Below are positions 8,763 through 18,846 of a stretch of 64,000 nt of DNA, piece after piece. Within the stretch, counting starts at the first letter, position 1. Each line of letters starts with the position of its first letter. The notes below the pieces were generated by a model that searched no databases, was not told the origin of the DNA, and saw only the letters and a list, made by a program, of their open reading frames with translations. This DNA is from Gammaproteobacteria bacterium (GTDB taxonomy: Bacteria; Pseudomonadota; Gammaproteobacteria; Arenicellales; JAANXG01). Where the stretch lies: contig JAHEKE010000001.1 in NCBI GenBank assembly GCA_024638505.1, positions 1-64,000 of the forward strand. Direction: 5' to 3'. The position numbers and the translations under genes are program-made.

Positions 8763-9245
8763 CTACCCAGGCAATCGCTCGAACCCGCGCCCCTGATCAT
8801 TCTTGGTTTCATGCAGAATGATATGACTGCTCAGATTTGTAATGCCTTTCGCTTTGTTCAACAGAGTTTCGGACAAGTCATGATATCTCTCCATATCACG
8901 GCATTCGAAGCGCAGCTGGTAATCGAATTCACCACTCACTTTTAAGCACTCCACAATATCCGGTATCTGCTGCACTATTTCTTCAAATCCAGAAAAATTT
9001 TCTTTATCGTGGTGCAGCGTGACCAGCGCTAGAACTGACACAGTGGGATGAATTTCGTTTAAATTTATCCGGGCGTGATAGCCGGTAATCAAACCACGTG
9101 CCTCCAGTTTCCTGACTCGCTGCAAGCAGGCGCTCGCAGACAGATTCACCAGCGTGGCCAGTTCAACGTTGGATATCCGTCCGTCTCTCTGCAGAATCTC
9201 GAGTATTCGACAATCGGTTCGATCCAGCTTGCGTTGTTTATCCAT
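8763..9245 (-). CDS. Lrp/AsnC family transcriptional regulator
   Basis: The 160-residue protein has an N-terminal helix-turn-helix (about residues 8-60: LDRTDCRILEILQRDGRIS, then LATLVNLSASACLQRVRKLE) and a C-terminal RAM/AsnC ligand-binding domain (about 68-145). It is transcribed divergently from the arginase gene over a 156-base gap that carries a strong palindrome (9303-9325). The layout points to an arginine- or ornithine-responsive local regulator of rocF-rocD, by analogy with other Lrp-type regulators of amino-acid catabolism. That target assignment is an inference. Confidence 0.9.
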   Translation of the reverse strand: MDKQRKLDRTDCRILEILQRDGRISNVELATLVNLSASACLQRVRKLEARGLITGYHARINLNEIHPTVSVLALVTLHHDKENFSGFEEIVQQIPDIVECLKVSGEFDYQLRFECRDMERYHDLSETLLNKAKGITNLSSHIILHETKNDQGRGFERLPG

Positions 9246-9302
9246 ACCACGCTCGAACTTGCATTACCGCATTTTATTTCGAAAACCGATTGAAATGCAG
9301 GA

Positions 9303-9325
9303 TTTTCAGCGGGTTCCGCTGAAAA
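9303..9325. promoter_or_regulatory. 10-3-10 palindrome, candidate operator of the Lrp-type regulator
   Basis: Perfect inverted repeat with arms TTTTCAGCGG and CCGCTGAAAA around GTT, midway between the divergent regulator (start 9245) and arginase (start 9402). No T-run follows on either strand, so an operator fits better than a terminator. Confidence 0.5.
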
Positions 9326-9401
9326 CTCAAATACCCATTTTTGGTAAAACTTGGCAAACTGACTTGTTCATCTACTTTTAATCTGAATAAAGCTGGCAGG
9401 C

Positions 9402-10316
9402 ATGAACACTGTATCTTTGATCGGCATCCCCTGTGACACCGGCGCCGCTAGACGGGGAGCGTCGCTGGGTCCGGACGCATTACGCGTCGCGGGGATCGAA
9501 CATCACATCGCGCGTTTGGGGGTGGAGGTAGAGGATCGCGGCAATCTCGCCGGTCCAGCATACCCGTACGGTCAGCCGGTGAACGGCTACCGTCATCTGG
9601 AGGAGACCGCGCTGTGGTGCCGTTACGTGCACGACGCGGTTTTCGACATGGCTACGCAGAACCGCATCCCCGTGGTTCTGGGTGGAGACCACTCGATCGC
9701 CGTAGGCTCCGTGGCCGCCATCGCCCGCGCCTGCGCTCTGCAGAAGAAGAAGCTGTGCCTGCTCTGGTTTGACGCGCACGCGGATTTCAATACGCCTAAA
9801 ACCAGCCCGAGCGGCAACCTGCACGGTATGCCCGTGGCTACGCTAGTTGGATTGGGTCCCGAGGAGCTGCTCAATGTAGGCGCAACCACTCCCATCATCG
9901 ATGAGTCTGACATCTATCAGGTGGCCATACGGTCAGTGGATGAGTCGGAGAAAGTAGCGCTGTCGCAGAGCCAGATCAAGGTGTGCGATATGCGCATGAT
10001 TGATGAGATCGGAATGCGCAAGACGATGCACAGGATTTTGCAGTCTGTGCAGAACAAGCAAGCGCACCTGCATGTCAGTTTTGACGTTGACTGCCTCGAC
10101 CCCACAGTGGCACCGGGCACGGGCACCAAAACGCCGGGCGGTTTGACTTATCGGGAAGCGCAGCTATGCATGGAGATGATCCATGACTCCGGGCTCCTTG
10201 GATCTCTCGATATAGTAGAGATCAATCCCGCACTCGATCATTGCAACCAGACCGCGGAGCTAGCCGTGGAATTAGTCAGCAGCTTGTTTGGAAAACAGAT
10301 CTTAGGGGTAACCTAA
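9402..10316 (+). CDS. rocF: Arginase
   Basis: Hydrolyses L-arginine to ornithine and urea using a binuclear manganese centre. The 304 residues match the Bacillus-type arginase length. The metal-binding motifs are all present: GGDHSIAVG, the DAHADFN loop followed by SGNLHGMP, and SFDVDCLDP. The C-terminal EINPALDHCNQTA is also typical. The last bases are 14 nt from the start of ornithine aminotransferase, so the pair forms a two-gene arginine to glutamate-semialdehyde operon. No urease genes are seen in the window. Confidence 0.95.
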   Translation: MNTVSLIGIPCDTGAARRGASLGPDALRVAGIEHHIARLGVEVEDRGNLAGPAYPYGQPVNGYRHLEETALWCRYVHDAVFDMATQNRIPVVLGGDHSIAVGSVAAIARACALQKKKLCLLWFDAHADFNTPKTSPSGNLHGMPVATLVGLGPEELLNVGATTPIIDESDIYQVAIRSVDESEKVALSQSQIKVCDMRMIDEIGMRKTMHRILQSVQNKQAHLHVSFDVDCLDPTVAPGTGTKTPGGLTYREAQLCMEMIHDSGLLGSLDIVEINPALDHCNQTAELAVELVSSLFGKQILGVT

Positions 10317-10330
10317 AACGGGTGATTGAC

Positions 10331-11560
10331 ATGACAACACAGCAGCAGATTATTGCAGCAGCCGAAACCTACAGCGCCAAAAATTATCACCCTCTGCCGG
10401 TCGTTATCAGCCGGGGTGAGGGAGTATGGTTGTGGGATACCGACGGCAAGAAATACCTCGACTGCCTAAGCGCCTACTCGGCGGTCAATCAGGGGCATCG
10501 CCACCCACGCATTATTCAAGCGCTGATCAATCAGGCCAACAGGCTGACGCTGACCTCACGCGCCTTCTATAACGATCAGATGGGTTCGTTTCTCCAGCAG
10601 CTCTGTGGCCTGGCCGATATGGAAATGGCACTGCTCATGAACACCGGGGTAGAAGCCGTTGAGACCGCCGTCAAAGCGGTTAGAAAATGGGGCTATGACA
10701 GCAAAGGCGTAGAACGGAACCGAGCGGAGATCATCGTCTTCAATGAAAACTTTCATGGTCGAACCTTAACGGCGGTGAGCATGTCGTCGGAGCCCGCATA
10801 TACAGAAGGATTCGGGCCGTTGACCCCTGGATTTCGCCTGGTTGAATATGGCGATATTGATGCCGTTGCCGCTGCGATTAGCAAGGATACCGTAGCCGTT
10901 TTTCTTGAGCCCATCCAGGGTGAGGCCGGTATCAAAATCCCGCCGTACGGATTCTTGGCGGATCTGCGCCGTCTATGCGACCGGCACGGTATTCTCATGG
11001 TGCTGGATGAAATCCAGACCGGCCTCGGCAGAACGGGCAAAATGTTCTGTTACCAACACGAGCGTGATGCAAAACCGGATGTTCTGCTTCTCGGAAAGGC
11101 ACTGGGCGGTGGGGTGTACCCCGTGTCTGCCGTTTTGGCCGCGAAATCTGTGCTCGGTGTCTTCCAACCAGGCACTCACGGCAGTACGTTCGGCGGCAAT
11201 CCGCTAGCGGCCGCAGTTGGTAAAGCAGCGCTGGCCGTTATACAAGAGGAGCACCTGGTGGATCGCTCGGCAGAATTGGGGGCATACCTGCTGCGCCAGC
11301 TGCAGGACTTACCGCAAATCGATGTTGCTGAAATCAGAGGCCAGGGGCTGTTTGCCGGCATCGAGCTCAAGTCGAGCGCCGGTCCTGCGCGGCCCTATTG
11401 CGAAGAGCTGATGCGGCGGGGGATTCTGTGCAAAGAAACCCATCAACAGGTGATCCGGCTAGCGCCACCGTTGATTATAGAAAGGAAAGAAATCGATCAC
11501 CTGCTGCTGCAGTTAAACGACGTTTTAACCGCTCGCTTTGCCCGAGCGGGTAACGCTTAA
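10331..11560 (+). CDS. rocD: Ornithine aminotransferase
   Basis: PLP-dependent transfer of the delta-amino group of ornithine to 2-oxoglutarate, giving glutamate-5-semialdehyde. The protein is 409 residues from the ATG at 10331. It shows NTGVEAVETAVKAVRKWGY near residue 100, NFHGRT, the aspartate motif VLDEIQTGLGRTGK, and the PLP lysine in LLLGKALGGG. The upstream in-frame extension to 10241 runs back into arginase and is not needed. It follows rocF by 14 bases and completes the arginine degradation pair. Confidence 0.95.
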   Translation: MTTQQQIIAAAETYSAKNYHPLPVVISRGEGVWLWDTDGKKYLDCLSAYSAVNQGHRHPRIIQALINQANRLTLTSRAFYNDQMGSFLQQLCGLADMEMALLMNTGVEAVETAVKAVRKWGYDSKGVERNRAEIIVFNENFHGRTLTAVSMSSEPAYTEGFGPLTPGFRLVEYGDIDAVAAAISKDTVAVFLEPIQGEAGIKIPPYGFLADLRRLCDRHGILMVLDEIQTGLGRTGKMFCYQHERDAKPDVLLLGKALGGGVYPVSAVLAAKSVLGVFQPGTHGSTFGGNPLAAAVGKAALAVIQEEHLVDRSAELGAYLLRQLQDLPQIDVAEIRGQGLFAGIELKSSAGPARPYCEELMRRGILCKETHQQVIRLAPPLIIERKEIDHLLLQLNDVLTARFARAGNA

Positions 11561-11572
11561 GAAGCCACGGTT

Positions 11573-14500
11573 CTAAGCTGCAGCATCCACCGGTCGCGGC
11601 CGAAAAAACCGCGCAACATCCTCCAGCAGTAGGTAGCAGACCGGCACCAGAATCAGTGTGATAAAGGTCGCGAACAGTATGCCAAAACCCAGTGACACGG
11701 CCATAGGTATGAGAAACTGCGCCTGCGTGCTTTTCTCGAAAATCAGCGGCATGAGCCCCGCGAAAGTGGTCAGCGATGTCAGTAAAATGGCACGGAAGCG
11801 GGCGACTCCGGCTGTACGCACCGCTTGCATCAGCTCTACGCCCTCGCTTCTTCTTTTATTGATCCAATCCACCAAAACCAGGCTGTCGTTTACTACGACA
11901 CCGGCCAGGGCGAGCAACCCCATGATGCTCATGATACTCAAATTCATGCCCATAATCATGTGACCCAGTATCGCTCCGATAACACTGAATGGAATCACCC
12001 CCATGACGATCAATGGCTGGACGTAGGAGCGAAATGGAATGGCGAGCAGGGAGTAGATCATGAACAGCACAAACAGGGCGCCAAAGTACAAACTGCCGAA
12101 TGAGTCGCTCTGTTCACGCTGCTCCCCTTCAAAGGTGTAGCGCACGCCGGGATAATCCTGCCGTATCTGATTTAGGTAGACCCCCAGGTCACTGATAATC
12201 TGGTTTAGGTTTCCAAGCTTCTTGTTAACGTCTGCGCGAACATTCACTACCCGGTTACGGTCAACTCGTCTAATCGTGGCGTAACCATAACCAACATCAG
12301 CTTCGGCCACGTTAGCAAAGGGCACCTGGGCGCCCGTAGGTGCCCGGATACGCATTTGATAAAGGCTGTCCAGTGACCGGCGCTGGTCCTCTGGATAGCG
12401 CACCATCACCCGTACGTCTTCCCTCCCCCTCTGTATCCGCTGAGCTTCCGCACCGAAAAAAGCCTGGCGAACCTGCCGGCCCAGATCCTCTGCGGTAAGT
12501 CCCAGCAATTCGGCTTTTGGCTTGATATTCAACTTAATCTCTTCCTTGCCGTCTTCAAACGTATCCTGAATATCAAACACACCGGGATACCCTTTGAGCC
12601 GCTGTTTGATTAGTTCTGCGACGGCCGCCAGCTTTTCGAAGTCCTGTCCGGCAAGCTGAACGTCGATTGGGTCTCCGCCGCGGCCGATTTCCGCCCTGAA
12701 GCTGAGCTCCTTGGCACCTGGGACTGGACCTGCCAGCTGGCGCAGTTCACGCAGCAGATCGGAAGAGCCGATACTTATACTTCTATCTTCTGGCGGAATC
12801 AGTTCCATGCTGACCTGCCCCAGATTAGGTCGCCCTCCTATGCCGGAGTCCGGATTGCTCATGTTGCTCCAACCGATGCTCAGCAGGATCTGCCGAATCA
12901 CCGGTTGTCCGGTTTCCGGGTCGATATACTTTTGCTGCAGCGTTCTGGCCCCGTTCGCGATATTCTGCACGTGACGGGTGGTCTCGCCCACCGGCGTGCC
13001 TTCCGGCATCACCAGCGTCACGCGAGCGGTTTCACTCTCGATGCGCGGAAAAAAAGTGTATCCATAGCGGCCGCTGATGATAAAGCTCGAAATAATAAAG
13101 GCCACCCCGACGAAGATAGTGAAGGTTAGAAACCGCCGGTGCAGGGCCACGGCCAGCACAGGCTGGTAGATAACGCGGATGAACGTTTCCAGGCCATCGG
13201 CCACCCGGCGCTGAACCTGCTGCATCCAATTCAGATGATGATCGCCCTGCCTCACTTTAATATGCTTCATATGCGCCGGCAGGATGAGTTTGGATTCCAC
13301 CAGGGAAAACAACAGCACCGGGATAACGATCATTGGGATTTGTGCAAACAGCGGGCCCCGCCGCCCCTCTATTAGCATTAGAGGGATAAAAGCGGCGACC
13401 GTGGTCAGCACGCCAAAGGTTACCGGTATCGCTATTTCGTGCGTGCCGCGAATCGCAGCTAAAGTGGGGTTCTCGCCGCGCTTCAAGTGGGTGTAGATGT
13501 TCTCTCCGGTAACAATAGCGTCATCCACCACAATTCCCAGCACCAGGATAAACGCAAACAGACTGATCAGGTTTATCGTGACGCCGAGTTCCGGCATCAC
13601 CGCCAGCGCGCCCATGAAGCTTATAGGGATGCCAACGCACACCCACAGGGCAACGGAAAAACGTAAAAACAGCGCCAGCAGTAAAAATATTAGCAGGCCA
13701 CCCTGTAGCGCGCTCTTCAGTAAAGTATTCAACCTGAGCTGAACGATGCGCGACCTGTCCCGCCAATAATCGAGTTTCACTCCCTCCGGCATGCTAGCCT
13801 GGTTATCGCTTACGTATTGCTTGACGACGCTGCCGATTTCAATGGCGCTCTGGTCGCCGACTCGGTACACCTCCAGCAGGACCGCAGGCTGACCATTCAA
13901 TAACGCATACAGCGGCTCCTCTTCGAAGCCGTCATGAATAGTGGCGATCTCCCCCAAAGTCACGCGGGTGCCATCCGCTCGGCGCAGCACAACGATGTCT
14001 TCGAATTCCGCTTGCACATAGGCCTGGCCTTTGGTCCGCAGCAGAATCTCACCGCTTCCAGTTTTGATAGAGCCGGCGGGTAGGTCTACCGACGATCGTT
14101 TAATGGCCGTGACGACGGCATCGAACGTAAGCTGATAGCGATCCAGGTTCTGCTCAGAAACTTCGATGGAAATCTCATATGGCCGGACTGCGGTCAGGTC
14201 AACCTGCGTAATTTCGGGTAGAGAGATCAAATCTTCCCGTACGCGCTCGCCGAGCTGCCGCAACTCACGTTCGGGCAAATCACCCGACACCGCGATGCTG
14301 ATCACTTCCCGGCGAAATTGCTGGATACTGAAGGTCGGTCGATCAACATCGTCGGGAAAGGTGTTGATCGCATCCACCCTGTTTTTGATGTCGTCCAGAA
14401 TGTCCCGAGGATCGGTGCCCGAGGCCAGCTCTATTCGCAGGCGGCCAACGCCTTCATTTGCATTCGATATGATTTTATCTATGTCCTGCAGGTCTTCGAT

Positions 14501-14716
14501 GGCCTCTTCAATCCGGATGACAATGCTCTCCTCAACCTCTATCGGCGTTGCGCCCCGGTAACGCATCTCTACATTCACGATCTCGCGTTCAAACTCGGGA
14601 AACACTTCCAATGGAACGCGAGACGTCAGTGACCATGTACCCAAAAAGAAAATTACGACCATCAGCAGGTTGGCAGCAACGCCATTGCGGGCAAACCACT
14701 CAATTACACCCTTCAT
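11573..14716 (-). CDS. RND efflux transporter, inner-membrane permease
   Basis: A 1047-residue AcrB/MexB-type (HAE-1 superfamily) permease. It has an N-terminal membrane segment (about 14-30), a large periplasmic loop, a block of membrane helices from about 335, and the proton-relay pair Asp398-Asp399 in GIVVDDAIVTGENIY. The second half repeats the layout, ending with a cluster of helices and RPRPVDAAA. Many proteins of this particular branch (periplasmic loop with EVFPEFEREIVNVEMRYRG) are annotated only as generic efflux RND permeases, and the substrate cannot be read off. It is last in an operon after the adaptor and outer-membrane factor on the same strand. Confidence 0.95.
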   Translation of the reverse strand: MKGVIEWFARNGVAANLLMVVIFFLGTWSLTSRVPLEVFPEFEREIVNVEMRYRGATPIEVEESIVIRIEEAIEDLQDIDKIISNANEGVGRLRIELASGTDPRDILDDIKNRVDAINTFPDDVDRPTFSIQQFRREVISIAVSGDLPERELRQLGERVREDLISLPEITQVDLTAVRPYEISIEVSEQNLDRYQLTFDAVVTAIKRSSVDLPAGSIKTGSGEILLRTKGQAYVQAEFEDIVVLRRADGTRVTLGEIATIHDGFEEEPLYALLNGQPAVLLEVYRVGDQSAIEIGSVVKQYVSDNQASMPEGVKLDYWRDRSRIVQLRLNTLLKSALQGGLLIFLLLALFLRFSVALWVCVGIPISFMGALAVMPELGVTINLISLFAFILVLGIVVDDAIVTGENIYTHLKRGENPTLAAIRGTHEIAIPVTFGVLTTVAAFIPLMLIEGRRGPLFAQIPMIVIPVLLFSLVESKLILPAHMKHIKVRQGDHHLNWMQQVQRRVADGLETFIRVIYQPVLAVALHRRFLTFTIFVGVAFIISSFIISGRYGYTFFPRIESETARVTLVMPEGTPVGETTRHVQNIANGARTLQQKYIDPETGQPVIRQILLSIGWSNMSNPDSGIGGRPNLGQVSMELIPPEDRSISIGSSDLLRELRQLAGPVPGAKELSFRAEIGRGGDPIDVQLAGQDFEKLAAVAELIKQRLKGYPGVFDIQDTFEDGKEEIKLNIKPKAELLGLTAEDLGRQVRQAFFGAEAQRIQRGREDVRVMVRYPEDQRRSLDSLYQMRIRAPTGAQVPFANVAEADVGYGYATIRRVDRNRVVNVRADVNKKLGNLNQIISDLGVYLNQIRQDYPGVRYTFEGEQREQSDSFGSLYFGALFVLFMIYSLLAIPFRSYVQPLIVMGVIPFSVIGAILGHMIMGMNLSIMSIMGLLALAGVVVNDSLVLVDWINKRRSEGVELMQAVRTAGVARFRAILLTSLTTFAGLMPLIFEKSTQAQFLIPMAVSLGFGILFATFITLILVPVCYLLLEDVARFFRPRPVDAAA

Positions 14717-14809
14717 CTCAGATTCCAGTCCTGTGCAAAATTCTAGGCATAAAAAAGGTCAATATTACGGCGTACGGAGCAAAAGCTCGCTTATTGGCTG
14801 AGGTTATGG

Positions 14810-16024
14810 TTACCCTGGTTGCTTTTCCGGCGCGATCTGCACCTTGGTTCCAGAGACGGCAAAGGGTAGAGGCGTGAGGGAAATACGCTCGCCTTCATTC
14901 AATCCCCGCTTGACGACGACTTCATTGTTGTCACTCCAGATGACGTCAACTTGTCTGCGTTCCACCGAGTCGTCTTCATCTATCACCATAATCTCGTTGT
15001 TTCTGCGCATTACGCGGCGGGGAAGAACAAACACGTCATGCAAAACCCTGCCCCTAATATGGGCCTCCACAAACTGGCCGACTTTTAGAGGAATACCATG
15101 CTGCCTGCCGTAGGGATCATCTACCTGCGCTATAACAAAAATCTGTTGGCTTTGCGTATCGATGGCGCCTTCGGAGCGAACGACGAGACCCTGCCAGCGA
15201 TGGTTCTGTTGACCTATGCGCGCGATCAATTCCACAGCTGGATACGAATCCGATGCAGTTTCATCCCGGTAAGATTCCGCTAAATCGAGGAAAGCCAGTT
15301 GACTATTGGTTAGCGGCAGGCGAATCTCTACGAAGTCAACGGCGTAAATTCTCGCCAGCACGTTTCCGGGGGATACATACTGGCCCACGTCTACCTGCTT
15401 CTCCAGCACCAGCCCCGCATAGGGTGCGCGGATTTTTGTGCGTTCCAGGTTGATGTTCGCCAGCTCGAGGCGCGCCGCCGCTGCGGAAACCGCCGCCTGC
15501 GCGCTTTTCAGCTGTGGTTTGCGCAGAGCCAGGTCGTTGGGTGTCTCGGATAGATTCAACACCTTCCAATCGCGCAGCGCCTGATCGACGCGAGCCTGCT
15601 CTTCATCCAGAGCTGCCCTGGCCTGAGCCAGATCCGCCTGGGCTACCACCACAGAATTTTCATAATTGCGCGGATCTATTTCCAATAAAACCTCACCGGC
15701 AGCGAAAAACTTGCCAGTGCGGAAATTGGCGGATGCTCTGACTATTTGGCCACTGACTTCGGGAATCAAAGTACTTTCGGTACGCGGCACAACTGTACCT
15801 TGGCTCCGGATCGTGATCGGGTAATGCGATTGCTCGGCAGAAAGTACCTCCACCGTAGGAATCACCGGCGGGGGCAGACGACGCTCGGCCTTTGGCGCCG
15901 TTCGAATCAACGCTATGCCCGTTGCCAGGCACACCGCCAAAATGAATACTGGCAGGAAAAATCTGAAAAATTTTCTCAATGTCCTTAACCGAATGTTAGT
16001 CCAATCAGATGCTGTTAAAATCAC
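14810..16024 (-). CDS. RND efflux periplasmic adaptor (membrane fusion protein)
   Basis: A 404-residue HlyD/MFP-family adaptor. An N-terminal membrane anchor (about 19-42) is followed by the lipoyl half-motif near QSHYPITIRSQGTVVP, a coiled-coil hairpin (about 120-190, ALDEEQARVDQALRDW), and the second lipoyl half (KIRAPYAGLVLEKQVDVGQY). It links the permease at 11573 with the outer-membrane factor. The GTG start at 16024 overlaps the end of the outer-membrane factor gene by 20 bases. A TTG 45 bases further in, after AAGGA, is an alternative. Confidence 0.92.
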   Translation of the reverse strand: MILTASDWTNIRLRTLRKFFRFFLPVFILAVCLATGIALIRTAPKAERRLPPPVIPTVEVLSAEQSHYPITIRSQGTVVPRTESTLIPEVSGQIVRASANFRTGKFFAAGEVLLEIDPRNYENSVVVAQADLAQARAALDEEQARVDQALRDWKVLNLSETPNDLALRKPQLKSAQAAVSAAAARLELANINLERTKIRAPYAGLVLEKQVDVGQYVSPGNVLARIYAVDFVEIRLPLTNSQLAFLDLAESYRDETASDSYPAVELIARIGQQNHRWQGLVVRSEGAIDTQSQQIFVIAQVDDPYGRQHGIPLKVGQFVEAHIRGRVLHDVFVLPRRVMRRNNEIMVIDEDDSVERRQVDVIWSDNNEVVVKRGLNEGERISLTPLPFAVSGTKVQIAPEKQPG

Positions 16025-17402
16025 CGCCCAGCGCCAAATGCAGATTTATACGATTCTGCAGCCTCTGGTTGAGCGTCAGTAACCAGGCGCTCTCCGCGTT
16101 GAATGCCCGCCTCTGCGTTTCCAGCAGGGTAATGATTCCCACCAGTCCCGATTCATACTGCTGCTGTGCCAGCAACAGCGCCGCCTTCTCTTCTTCGACC
16201 GATACAGCCAGGGCACGTTCCTGTCTGGTGAGAAAATCTTCTGCCGCCAGGGAGCTCTCTACTTCATTGAAAGCGGTCAGCACAGTCTGCGCGTAGCGCG
16301 CCAAGAGCTCTTGCTCGTTAGCGCGAGATAAATCAATATCGGCCTGAATACGCCCGCCCTGAAATATGGGTTGGGTGATGCCGCCAAACAAGTTCCATAT
16401 CAGTCGATCCCAATCCAACAGGTCCTGCAGACTGCTGCTGGCCACGCCGCCGCTTCCGGTCAAAACGAAGCGGGGCAACAGCCGCCGTTCTTCGGACTGC
16501 ACCAGCTCGCTGGCGGCCAGAACGCGCCACTGCTCGGCATTGAGATCGGGCCGGCGCAACAACAGGTCCGATGGCAAACCGGCGGGCACACGATTCTGGA
16601 CCTCCGGCAGCTTACTGGCAAGCTCAATATCGGTGTTCGGGTAACTGCCGAGTAGTACATTGAGGAGGCGAATCGCCGCATCCCGCTCGCGCTGCGTCAG
16701 ATACAGATTGGCCTCGGCGGTTGCCACATTTCCTCTGGCCAGGCGAACATCGAGGGCGGTGCCAATACCGCGCTGAAAACGCTGCTCGATAATTTCTCGA
16801 CTATTGCGAAAACTCGCCAGTGTGTTCTGTGCGAGTATAACCTGCTGATCCGCTTCAACCGCATTGAACCAGGCACGGGCGATGTTTGCCGATAACAGCA
16901 GCCTGGCGGCCGAGAGATCTGCTTCCGCAGCCTGATAGTCTGCGATGGCCGCCCGGGTAGACGCGCGTAGACGGCCCCAGACGTCAAGCTCCCAGGCCAG
17001 CTCAAGGCTAAGGCTTAAATCGGTTGCGGGATTGTCAAAGGCGCTGGTCCCGACCCTCGTTTCGCGTTTGCTGCGCGTACCGGTGAGCTCAAAATCGAGC
17101 TGCGGTAAACGATCTGCACCGGCGGTGCGTGAGCGAGCTCGGGCTGCGTCAACCCGAGCAATCACGGCCCTGAGGTCAAAGTTTCTCGCTAATGCGGTTA
17201 GGATAAGCTGACGCAGCTTGGGGTCCTGTACGTCGTTGATCCAGGGCATGACAGCTCCGTCATCGCCATAATCCCATTTTTCCGGGAGGCTGACGGGTGC
17301 GCCGATGTCAGGGCGCGATGGCAAGCCTACGGCACAGGCGCCCACAGCAAGCGCAAGCAGAGCTATTAGCAAGCGATCAAACATAATGACGGGGGTGGTC
17401 AT
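16005..17402 (-). CDS. Outer-membrane efflux lipoprotein (NodT/TolC family)
   Basis: A 465-residue outer-membrane factor of the NodT branch. It has a lipoprotein-type signal (LLALAVGAC, lipid cysteine about residue 22) and two outer-membrane efflux repeats rich in coiled coil, including the marker stretch LPSDLLLRRPDLNAEQWRVLA. It is the first gene of the three-gene efflux operon and forms the exit duct. Start choice between 17402 and the internal ATG at 17384 is open; neither has a strong Shine-Dalgarno. Confidence 0.93.
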   Translation of the reverse strand: MTTPVIMFDRLLIALLALAVGACAVGLPSRPDIGAPVSLPEKWDYGDDGAVMPWINDVQDPKLRQLILTALARNFDLRAVIARVDAARARSRTAGADRLPQLDFELTGTRSKRETRVGTSAFDNPATDLSLSLELAWELDVWGRLRASTRAAIADYQAAEADLSAARLLLSANIARAWFNAVEADQQVILAQNTLASFRNSREIIEQRFQRGIGTALDVRLARGNVATAEANLYLTQRERDAAIRLLNVLLGSYPNTDIELASKLPEVQNRVPAGLPSDLLLRRPDLNAEQWRVLAASELVQSEERRLLPRFVLTGSGGVASSSLQDLLDWDRLIWNLFGGITQPIFQGGRIQADIDLSRANEQELLARYAQTVLTAFNEVESSLAAEDFLTRQERALAVSVEEEKAALLLAQQQYESGLVGIITLLETQRRAFNAESAWLLTLNQRLQNRINLHLALGGDFNSI

Positions 17403-17526
17403 GCTCAGATCTAAACAGCATAAAACAAACGCTGCGCCGGCATTGTAACAAACCGTTTCAGTAAGAGACTGACGGGATAACAGCAGCCCCAGAGCGACCG
17501 CTATTTATTGGCGTTGTACTTGCTGC

Positions 17527-18702
17527 TTAAGCGACTTTAAGCCCGGCGGCATCGCGCAGGGCGTTCGCCCGGTCAACCTGCTCCCAGGTAAACTCGGGCT
17601 CAGACCGGCCAAAATGCCCATAGGCCGCGCTCTTTCTGTATATCGGACGCAGCAAATCAAGATTCTGAATAATTGCCTTGGGACGCAGATCAAACTCTTC
17701 ACGGATGAGCGTCTCGATCTGCTCCTCCGGCACGGCGCCGGTGCCAAATGTACTGACCATCAGCGAGACCGGTTTAGCCACACCTATGGCGTAAGCAACC
17801 TGCACTTCACACTTTTCAGCCAGCCCGGCCGCAACAATGTTCTTCGCAACGTGGCGCGCGGCATAAGCCGCAGAGCGATCGACTTTGGAGGGATCCTTAC
17901 CTGAAAATGCGCCGCCGCCGTGATGCGCCGCACCACCATAGGTATCGACGATGATCTTGCGTCCGGTCAATCCGCAGTCACCGACCGGGCCACCAATGAC
18001 GAATCGACCGGTTGGATTGACCAAAAACTTAGTCTCACTGCTTAACATATCCGCTGGTAAAACCGGCTTGATGATCTCTTCAACAACGGCCTCTGTCAGG
18101 TCCTTATGCTCTATATCAGGATCGTGCTGGGTCGACAGCACTACCGTATCCACAGCGGTCGGCTGCCCGTTAACATAGCGCACGGTCACCTGGGACTTGG
18201 CATCCGGACGCAGCCACTTCAGTTTTCCGGATTTGCGTACATCCGACTGCCGCTTAACCAGTTTATGCGCATAGTGTATCGGGAACGGCATTAAACTGTC
18301 GGTTTCGTTGCAGGCATAGCCGAACATCAGACCCTGGTCTCCAGCTCCCTGATCCATTTCCAGACCCTGGCCCTCGTTAACCCCCTGGGCAATATCTGTA
18401 GACTGCTTGTCGAGTGAGACGATTACCGCACAGGAACGGTAATCGAAACCCATTTCGGAGGAGTCGTAACCAATCTCCTTAACGGTATTGCGCGCAACCT
18501 CGGTATAGTCCACGCTTGCCTGGGAGGTGATTTCTCCGGAAAGAATAACCATGCCAGTATTAACCAAGGTTTCACAGGCCACCCGTGAATGCTTATCTCC
18601 TGTCAACAGGGCATCGAGAACGGCGTCAGATATTTGATCTGCAACTTTATCCGGATGTCCTTCGGAGACCGACTCCGAAGTAAATAGGTAGTTACGTGAC
18701 AT
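17527..18702 (-). CDS. metK: S-adenosylmethionine synthetase
   Basis: Makes S-adenosylmethionine from ATP and methionine in the cytosol. The 391 residues from the ATG at 18702 are typical. Visible motifs are SVSEGHPDK near the N-terminus, [12 protein letters not shown], and the phosphate loop [20 protein letters not shown]. An ATG 21 bases upstream would add MPGEPRP; the start at 18702 has GGGGAG 9 bases before it and matches the family N-terminus. I see no SAM riboswitch in the 5' region. Confidence 0.97.
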   Translation of the reverse strand: MSRNYLFTSESVSEGHPDKVADQISDAVLDALLTGDKHSRVACETLVNTGMVILSGEITSQASVDYTEVARNTVKEIGYDSSEMGFDYRSCAVIVSLDKQSTDIAQGVNEGQGLEMDQGAGDQGLMFGYACNETDSLMPFPIHYAHKLVKRQSDVRKSGKLKWLRPDAKSQVTVRYVNGQPTAVDTVVLSTQHDPDIEHKDLTEAVVEEIIKPVLPADMLSSETKFLVNPTGRFVIGGPVGDCGLTGRKIIVDTYGGAAHHGGGAFSGKDPSKVDRSAAYAARHVAKNIVAAGLAEKCEVQVAYAIGVAKPVSLMVSTFGTGAVPEEQIETLIREEFDLRPKAIIQNLDLLRPIYRKSAAYGHFGRSEPEFTWEQVDRANALRDAAGLKVA

Positions 18703-18846
18703 CGGTCTTGGCTCCCCTGGCATTTATTTAATTAAATGGCGGCATTCTACCAGGAATAGCGTTGTCATATGCCGTAAAACTGGGCACAACGGCGGCGTCA
18801 AAGAAAAAGTGGTCGCTGATGAAACTTAAATATATTGGATAACAGC

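Noticed and set aside
17281-18834. A SAM riboswitch upstream of metK
   Set aside because: I looked for SAM-I, SAM-II and SAM/SAH-type cores in the 18703-18834 leader and saw none.
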